64,000 nt of DNA from Saccopteryx bilineata (Eukaryota; Chordata; Mammalia; Chiroptera; Emballonuridae): the NCBI RefSeq assembly GCF_036850765.1, contig NC_089490.1, forward strand, positions 104,464,574 to 104,528,573. Direction: 5' to 3'. The notes beneath the pieces were generated by a model, which saw only the letters and a program-made list of their open reading frames with translations, was not told the DNA's origin and did not search any database. Positions within the stretch are counted from its first letter, which is position 1. Each line of letters opens with the position of its first letter. The translations under genes were made by a program, and so were the position numbers. This document shows positions 57,791 through 64,000 of the stretch, in pieces.

Positions 57791-58589
57791 TAATTTTATG
57801 CTAAGTGCTCTTTAACTTTGGGCAAGTCATTCAACTTCTGTCAAGTGATAAGGGTGAGGTGGTGGGGTGAAGCAACTGAGTGATTCTAGAATGCTAAGTT
57901 GAGTCTCATTTAATTCAAAACCTAGGACAAGTGTCCCTAATCTTTACCCTAAGAAGAGTAAGGCAGTAAATAAAACTCCTACATCTCCAAGGATGCTCAT
58001 ATCTGGGCTGGGGCAAATTTGTGTTTCTGGATAGAAAGGAGTAGAAAGGACACAGAGCCAGGACATATATCTGAAATCAGAACCAGCCTCCTTTTCACTT
58101 ATAATTTTGAGGTGCACAGACTGTTTTTCTTTCTCTGCTAATTTGCTTCTCATGTTACTCTTGGGCTGGGTAGTGGGGAAAGCCACGGAGTGGGGGTCAG
58201 GGCCTGGGCTCAGGAGCCCCATCTGTTATTAAATCAGCCTGTGACATGAGCAAGTCCATTCCGGGATCTGGGCCTCCAGACCCTCATCTGAGACCATCAT
58301 TAAGATTCCTTCTAGAACACAGACTCTATAATTCTATTATTCTGCTTTTCATCAGAGATGGGGGGGGGAGCATAGCACCCTGCATGCAAGTGCACCCAAA
58401 CTCCCCTAAAACAATAAAACAATTTCCTTTGAAATGGCTGAGCAGGAAAGTCAGGAGGTCCTTGTAGAATATAATGAAACCCCATCCCAGCTAAATATTA
58501 AGTTAAAGGGAGGTCTGCAACTGGGCAGAGGAGTGGGAGGTGGGGGGGGTGGAAGTTGTAGAGAAAGAGGGAGATGACAGGGTTGGAGA
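57791..58589. other. Intergenic, nothing recognised
   Basis: This is unique sequence. A purine-rich patch begins near 58500. No gene. Confidence 0.4.
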
Positions 58590-58900
58590 GAGAGAAATTT
58601 TAATTGCAATAGTTTGGCCTGCTGATCCCAGGCAAATGACGAGAAGCTCCCAAGCAGCCTCAAACACAGATATTTGAAAGGCAGAGCCGGCTGGGGGATG
58701 GTTTGGCTTCTCCCTCCCCTCGGAGCCTGTTTGAGGAGCGGTCTGCAGCGCTGACAAGCAGTGGTTTTGGAGGCCATTGAAAAGTTTTGGGCCTAAATAG
58801 GGTAGGCAGCTTGGCTTAAGTGTTGCTAAGGAATACCTGGCAACCGGCAACAATAGGCCTTTTAGAGAATCCAGGGCAAACAGTGACCGTGGTAATGGGG
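58590..58900. promoter_or_regulatory. Candidate conserved noncoding element
   Basis: Complex repeat-free sequence with GAAATTTTAATTGCAATAG, AGGCAAATGACGAGAAGC, CCTCAAACACAGATATTTG and AATGGGGTGGGC. Frames across it on the - strand (58451-59000) have no domain. Function is inferred only. Confidence 0.3.
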
Positions 58901-59799
58901 TGGGCTTAAGGGTCTCCTTGCCCGGCTGGGCCCCTCCTCTCTTCACACAGAGGCCTGGGCACTGGGCTATGTTCCGGAAATTCTCTGCACAAAGCCCCAT
59001 TCAGTGGGAGGAGGGTCAATGCGTGTGCTTTTGGGGACGGAGGTGGAGACAGGGGGTGGGGAGAGGGCTGGGGGTGGGGGCACAGGAGAAGGAGCTTTAC
59101 TGCCAAAAAAAAATCCCTCTCAAGTCTCTTTCTTCTTGCAGAGACTAAAAGAGGCACAGAAAGTGCTAAGTTTGTAAAAGAGGCTGAAAAGGTTCAGAAG
59201 AGTAGCATAAAAGGGGCTGGGGAACGCCCAGTGAATTTTGAACAGAGAGCAGAGAAGGGACCCTAAAAAGCAATTAGTGATGCTGCTTGTAAATGAAGAG
59301 GCAGCTCGCTGAGGTGGGGTAGGGAGCTGAGGGCGGGATGTAGGTGCGTAGGGGCACGTGGGGTGGGGGGTTGGTAGGGCGGTTAGAAGTGGGGGGGATG
59401 GGAGCAGGTGAAGAGTAGGGGTGAAGTGCAGGGTGAACAAGGGGAGGTGAGTGAGGGGTAGAGCGGTGGAAAATAGAGGAGCCTTCGCCCCAGTCTGCCC
59501 TCTGCCTAACCACTTTGCCTTCAGACTGCTCTCTGCTTGGGCTGTGCAGTTGCCCTCTTAGCTCAGATCTCATCCCCTGCTTCGGGCAGCCCCCTAAAGG
59601 CAGTGGAGCCTGACACAGTGGCTGGCACCCAGGATCTGTCCCTCCAGCCTCTTTGTCCTTGATAACCACGAAGGAAGGCCCAAGCTTCCGAGTGAGTGGA
59701 GACTGACTGCTTTCTCTTCCAGGCTGAGCAAACGTTAGGATGCTAGTGAGCTGGGCGTCTGCCCGAGTTCCCTGGGGAGGCTCAGATAACATCCCTGGA
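58901..59799. other. Intergenic, G-rich
   Basis: The + strand carries many GGGG runs (59035-59095, 59320-59460). The 172-codon - strand frame (59274-59792) becomes Pro/His/Ser-rich because of this composition. I do not call a gene. Confidence 0.45.
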
Positions 59800-60060
59800 G
59801 GAAGGCAAAGAAGCCAACAAATTAAAGCTCTAGGAATTCCGCGTGCCCACGCTCAAATACCTTACTAAACCGTTCTAAAGATAATAATTTTATATTTCCT
59901 ACAGAATTGCACAGTGACAATTATCTGTACTCCTACTGTGTCGCAGCATCAACTGATAATCAAGAGAATTATGTTCCAGTGGCAAGCAGATTTAAATAAA
60001 CAGACACTAAATGGGAGCCAATAATAGATGTACGAAAATAGTCCAGGCAGGAAGCAGTCT
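59800..60060. promoter_or_regulatory. Candidate conserved noncoding element, TAAT/GATA-rich
   Basis: The sequence has AACAAATTAAAGCTC, AAAGATAATAATTTTAT, GTGACAATTATCTGTAC, TGATAATCAAGAGAATTATG and CAGATTTAAATAAACAG in about 250 bases, with no repeat signature. This density of homeodomain/TALE-like motifs is typical of neural enhancers. It lies 34 kb downstream of ASCL1. Confidence 0.4.
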
Positions 60061-60608
60061 TTCAAATACAAAGCTGTTTAGCAGAGAAGGTGCGAGGCTT
60101 CAGAGCCCTGGTCCACAGCTCTCCTCTCTGTCTGGAGCTCAGCCAGGCTGATTCTAGCTGATCCTGGGCCCTTGACCACAGTGTCATCCTGTACTGCTCC
60201 CAGCTCCCTCCTTCTCTTTCTTTTTTCTTCCCCACTTCCCTCCTTTTGTCTCTCTTCTTTCCTTCAAGGAGCATTCATCATTCATTATAAACTAGTTGCA
60301 TTTGGGCATCATTATCAAAATTAATATGTTACCTTTCTTTTATATTTTTGTGACCGTCTGCTGAAGATTCAAATCTGATCTTGTTTTGGTCCTGTATGTG
60401 TCTAATGAGAAGGATGTTAGTTCTCCAAAGGCAAATCAATCAAGCTGCTGTTTCTAAAAGAAGGGGTAATGGGATGCCAAGAGGCAAAATAAAGGAGGTC
60501 CAGGATATATGAATTTAGTCACTGCTTGTTTATTAGAGGTTAATCTGTGCACCAAGCACCAGCCTAAGTCTAGGGAATTTAAAGATAAAAGTGCAGATTT
60601 CTGTTCTC
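60061..60608. other. Intergenic, nothing recognised
   Basis: This is unique sequence with a CT patch at 60208-60265. No gene. Confidence 0.4.
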
Positions 60609-60620
60609 AAAAAGCTTCCA

Positions 60621-60826
60621 GCCTGACCTGTGGTGGCGCAGTGGATAAAGTGTCGACCTGGAACGCTGAGGTCGCCGGTTCAAAACCCTGGGCTTGCCTG
60701 GTCAAGGCACATATGGGAGTTGATGCTTCCTGCTCCTCCCCCTGTTCTCTCTCTATCTCTCCCTCTCTCTCTCTCCCCTCTCTATCTAATAAAAATGAAT
60801 AAATAAAAAAAAAAAAAAAAAAAAAA
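60621..60826 (+). mobile_element. Short tRNA-headed bat SINE, plus strand, young
   Basis: The head is GCCTGACCTGTGGTGGCGCA, with box A 'cagtggataaagtgtcgacc', box B-like 'ggtcgccggttcaaaacc', 'gggcttgcctggtcaaggcacatatgggagttgatgcttcctgctcc', CT-rich section, then an A20-type tail. The duplication AAGCTTCCA lies on both sides (about 60612 and 60827). It is the best preserved member of its family here. Confidence 0.93.
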
Positions 60827-61123
60827 AGCTTCCAAGCTTTCACTATACAATGGAAACACCAGAGAAGGACTCTGGCAGAGTGAGGCTAATGAGACTTCGG
60901 GAGGAGGCAGCTGTGATTTGAAGGATGAGTAGCAGAGAAAATTGTACTGGGCAGAGACCTAGACTGGACAGTGTTTCTGGCAGAGGGAAGTCCCTGTGTC
61001 AAGCATAAAAGTAAGGGAAAGCCTGGCGTGTTCAGGCCCCTACAAGTCCTTCAGCAAGCATGGCTAAATAAAGGGTATGGAGGTCAGAGAGCTGAGGGCT
61101 GGAGGGAAGGTGCTGGAAAAGTA

Positions 61124-61195
61124 CCTTATTTCCCCATGTATAATACAATCTCATGTATAAGACGCACCTTAATTTTGGGGCCCGAAATTTAAAAA
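61124..61195. mobile_element. TA-flanked MITE fragment cut by L1
   Basis: The left TIR CCTTATTTCCCCATGTATAATAC, preceded by TA, is followed by 'aagacgcaccttaattttggggcccgaaattt', which corresponds to the right-arm region of the copies at 50779 and 56306. It stops at the L1 3' T-run at about 61198. Confidence 0.65.
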
Positions 61196-61620
61196 ACTTT
61201 TTTTTTTTTAAATTTTTTGTTTATTTTAATTTATTGTGTTTACATAGATTCAAGTGTCCCCCCTCCCACCCCCGGCTTCCCCTTAACATTCCCCTTGGCC
61301 CCCTCCACCCAATACCTTCCCCCCTTCCCTCCATGATTTGCTTTCCTGCTCTCTATAACGCTGTGTTATGTATCTATAATTTCACTAATCTCTTTCCCTT
61401 TTCTGATCCCATTCTCTCCTCCCCTTTCCCTCTGTCCGCTTTCCTTCTGGTCACTTTGATCCTGCCTCTCTCTGCCTCTATTCCATTCCTCAGTTCACAT
61501 TGTTCATTAGATTCCTCAAATGAGTGAGGTCATATGATATTTTTCTTTCTCTGCCTGGTTTATTTCATTTAGCATAATAGCTTCCTGGTTCAACCATGTT
61601 GTTGCAAAAGGTAAGATTTC

Positions 61621-64000
61621 CTACTTTTTCATGGCCACATAGTATTCCACTGTGTATATGTACCACTGCTTTTTAATCCACTTGTCCATTGATGGACACT
61701 TGGACTGTTTCCAGATCTTGGCTATTGTAAACAATGCTGCAATAAATATGGGGGTGCATTTCTTCTTTAGAATCAGTGATTTGGTGTTCTTAGGATATAT
61801 TCCTAAAAGTGGGATGGCTGGGTCAAAGGCAGTTCCATTTTTAATTTTTTGAGGAATCTTCATACTGTTTTCCACAGTGACTGCACCAGTCTAAATTCCC
61901 ACCAGCAGTGCAGGAGGGTTCCCTTTTCTCCACACTCTTGCCAGCACTTATTATAATTTGTTATAAGTTGTTTTGTTAATGAGCACCATTCTGAGTGATG
62001 TGAAGTGGTATCTCATTGTGGTTTTAATCACTAATAATTAGTGATGTTGAACATTTTTTAATCTGCCTTTTGGCCATCTGCATGCCCTCTTTGAAGAAGT
62101 GTCTATTCATTTCTTTTGCCCGTTTTTTGATTGGATTGTTTACCTTCTTGGTGTTGAGTTTTACAAGTTCTTTATAAATTTTTGTTATTAATCCCTTATC
62201 AGACGTATTGTCAAATATGTTCCCCCGTTGTGTGGTTTGTCTTTTTATTTTGTTCATATTGTCTTTAGCTGTGAAAAAGCTTTTTAGTTTGATATAGTCC
62301 CATTTGTTCATCCTGTCCTTTATTTCACTTGCCCATGGAGATAAATCAGCAAATATATTGCTGTGAGAGATGTCAGAGAGCTTACTGCCAATGTTTTTCT
62401 CTAGGATGCTTATGGTTTCACAGCTTACATTTAAGTCTTTTATCCATTTTGAGTTTATTTTTGTGAATGGTGTAAGTTGGTGGTTTAGTTTCATTTTTTT
62501 GCAGGTAGCTGGACAATTTTCCCAACATCATTTTTTAAAGAGACCGTCTTTACTCCATTGTATGCTCTTACCTCCTTTGTTAAAGAGACTGTCTTTACTC
62601 CATTGTATGCTCTTACCTCCTTTGTTCATAAAGGTGTGGGTTTATTTCTGGATTCTCTGTTCTATTTCATTGATCTATATGCCTGTTTTTATGCCAGTAC
62701 CAAGTTGTTTTGAGTACAATGGCCTTATAGTATAACTTGATATCAAGAAGTGTGATACAACCCACTTTATTCTTTTTCAAGATTACTGAGGCTATTTATG
62801 TTCTTTTTCTGTTCCATATAAATTTTTTAAATGTCTGTTATATATCTTTGAAGTATGCCATTGGCATTTTAATAGGAATTGCATTGAATTTATAAATTGC
62901 TTTGGGTAATGTAGACATTTTAATGATGTTTATTCTTCTTGTCCATGAACACGGTATATGCTTCCACTTGTTTGTATCTTCCTTGATTTCTTTTATCAAT
63001 GTTTTATAATTTTCTGAGTACAAGTCTTTAACCTCCTTGGTTAAATTTACTCATAGGTACTTTATTTTTTTTGTTGCAATAGTAAGGGGATTGTTTTCTT
63101 AATTACTCTTTCAGCCAGTTCATTGTTGGTGTATAAAAATGCCTCTGATTTCTAAATATTAATTTTATAGCTGTTTTTTTGACTTGAGACTTTAGAATTT
63201 TCTATGTACAGTATCATATTATCAGCAAATATGATAGCTTTACTTCTTTTTTCCAATTTGGATGCCTTTTATTTCTTCTTCTTGTCTGATTGCTGTGGCT
63301 AGGACTTCCAGAACAATGTTGAATAAGAGCGGTGAAATGGGGCATCTCTTCCTTGTTCCTGATCTTAAGGGATCTCTTTTAATTTTCGCACATTGATTTT
63401 GGTGTTGGCTGTGGGTTTGTGCCTTTATCATGTTGCAGTATGTTCCCTGTATTCCCACTTTGCTGAGAGTTTTGATCATAAATGGGTGCTAGATATTATC
63501 TTTTTCTACACCTATTGATATAATCATGTGATTTTTTCTCCTTCTTTTTGTTTATATGATGAATCACATTGATTGATTTGGGAATATTGTACCAGCCTTG
63601 CCACCACAATATATTCCACTTGATCATGATGTATGATTTTTTTTCATGTATTGCTGGATCTGGTTTGCTAATATTTTGTTGAGAATTTTAGCATCTAAAT
63701 TCATCTGGGATATTGGCCTATAGTTTTCTTTCTTTGTATTGTCTTTGCCTAGTTTTGGAATGAGGATTATGTTCGCCTCATAAAAGGAGCTTGGAAGTCT
63801 TCCCTCCCTCCTCTTGAATTATTTGAAATAACTTGAGAAGGATAGGAATTAGTTCTTCTTTGAATATTTGGTAGAATTTGCCTGTAAATCCATCTGGCCC
63901 AGGGTTTTTGTTTGTTTGGAAATTTTTGATAACTGTTTTAATCTCTTTTGTTGTAATAGGTCTGTTTAGGTTTTCTGATTCTTCCAGATTGATTTTTAGA
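61621..64000 (-). pseudogene. L1 ORF2 (endonuclease/reverse transcriptase) pseudogene, C-terminal two thirds
   Basis: Intact L1 ORF2p nicks target DNA and reverse-transcribes L1 RNA. Here only frame fragments remain. 63240-63479 carries the RT core ([20 protein letters not shown]). 62838-63023 carries [20 protein letters not shown] and [11 protein letters not shown]. 62024-62494 and 61621-61875 carry the C-terminal region ([11 protein letters not shown], and [14 protein letters not shown] to VEYYVAMKK). Stops and frameshifts separate them. The catalytic FADD reads FADN (codon at 63218-63220), and a one-base loss lies just upstream of it. A 45-bp duplication adds 15 codons at 62536-62625. It is certainly inactive. 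Confidence 0.9.
62536..62625 (-). repeat. 45-bp tandem duplication inside L1 ORF2
   Basis: The block AAAGAGACCGTCTTTACTCC... recurs at a 45-base period (62536 and 62581), with one C/T difference. In the + strand frame at 62370-62735 it gives a repeated peptide LLHCMLLPPL. The phase is in-frame (15 codons), so it does not itself shift ORF2. Confidence 0.85.

Larger units (their letters stand above)
61196..64000 (-). mobile_element. L1 retrotransposon, 3' portion, minus strand, runs off the window
   Basis: The 3' end (poly-T on the + strand at about 61198-61210, then a 3' UTR with C-rich 'cccctcccacccccgg') is followed upstream by ORF2 sequence to the window edge. At least 2.8 kb is present, and the 5' part lies beyond 64000. 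It is much less diverged than the other L1 pieces here, but the ORF2 is broken in many places. Confidence 0.92.

Noticed and set aside
58451..59792. Minus-strand frames of 106-172 codons
   Set aside because: Pro/His/Ser bias from G-rich DNA, no domain, overlapping alternatives.
63240..63479. Reverse transcriptase as a possible functional or novel RT system
   Set aside because: It is the RT core of an ordinary L1 ORF2 with stops, frameshifts and FADD changed to FADN.

Overview
This window is mammalian nuclear DNA, almost certainly from a bat and most likely a horseshoe-bat-type (yinpterochiropteran) species. It holds at least sixteen tRNA-headed SINEs of four kinds. Seven are the 'GGTTGGCTCAGTGGTAGAGC' type that I associate with Rhin-1 of Rhinolophus and relatives. 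There are also recently active-looking cut-and-paste transposons with intact target-site duplications, a young L1 and ancient MIR/L2/MER5 relics. The species call is an inference from repeat families. There is no prokaryotic or viral genome content.

One protein-coding gene is supported: ASCL1 (achaete-scute homolog 1, a proneural bHLH transcription factor) on the + strand. Its CDS is 23629-24321 (230 aa). The inferred transcript runs from about 23084 to 25858, with a 379-bp intron in the 3' UTR (24369-24747) and a poly(A) signal at 25835-25840. Its promoter is a CpG island with a G-rich tract and CACGCG/CACGCA sites. The protein is near-identical to mammalian ASCL1 from about residue 72 onward. 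The N-terminal low-complexity part differs: the glutamine run typical of human and mouse is replaced by six prolines.

Layout. 1-14 kb: intergenic, mainly MIR/L2/L1 relics and SINEs, plus one SINE carrying a nested hAT element. 14.3-16.7 kb: a second hAT-type MITE, a CpG island with three 71-bp GC-rich tandem copies, then a TAAT-rich block about 7 kb upstream of ASCL1, which fits the distance of the known Mash1 neural enhancer. 16.7-22.7 kb: repeats and an orphan CpG island at 21.4 kb. 22.7-25.9 kb: ASCL1. 26-60 kb: a gene-free flank with several islands of complex, repeat-free, homeodomain-motif-rich sequence (26.5-27.7, 30.1-31.0, 31.6-32.0, 36.3-36.6, 41.2-41.5, 58.6-58.9 and 59.8-60.1 kb). 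These are candidate regulatory elements of a developmental gene in a gene desert. They are separated by stacked insertions, including L1 relics holding a MITE and a SINE, and a HAL1-like relic holding an L1 that holds a SINE. 61.1-64 kb: the 3' part of a decayed L1 on the - strand, which truncates a MITE and runs off the window end.

I found no previously undescribed system such as a new gene cluster, CRISPR array or defence island. The most interesting items are the ASCL1 polyQ-to-polyP change, the nested hAT/SINE chronology with exact 8-bp duplications, a recurrent TA-flanked MITE family, and the candidate ASCL1 enhancers.
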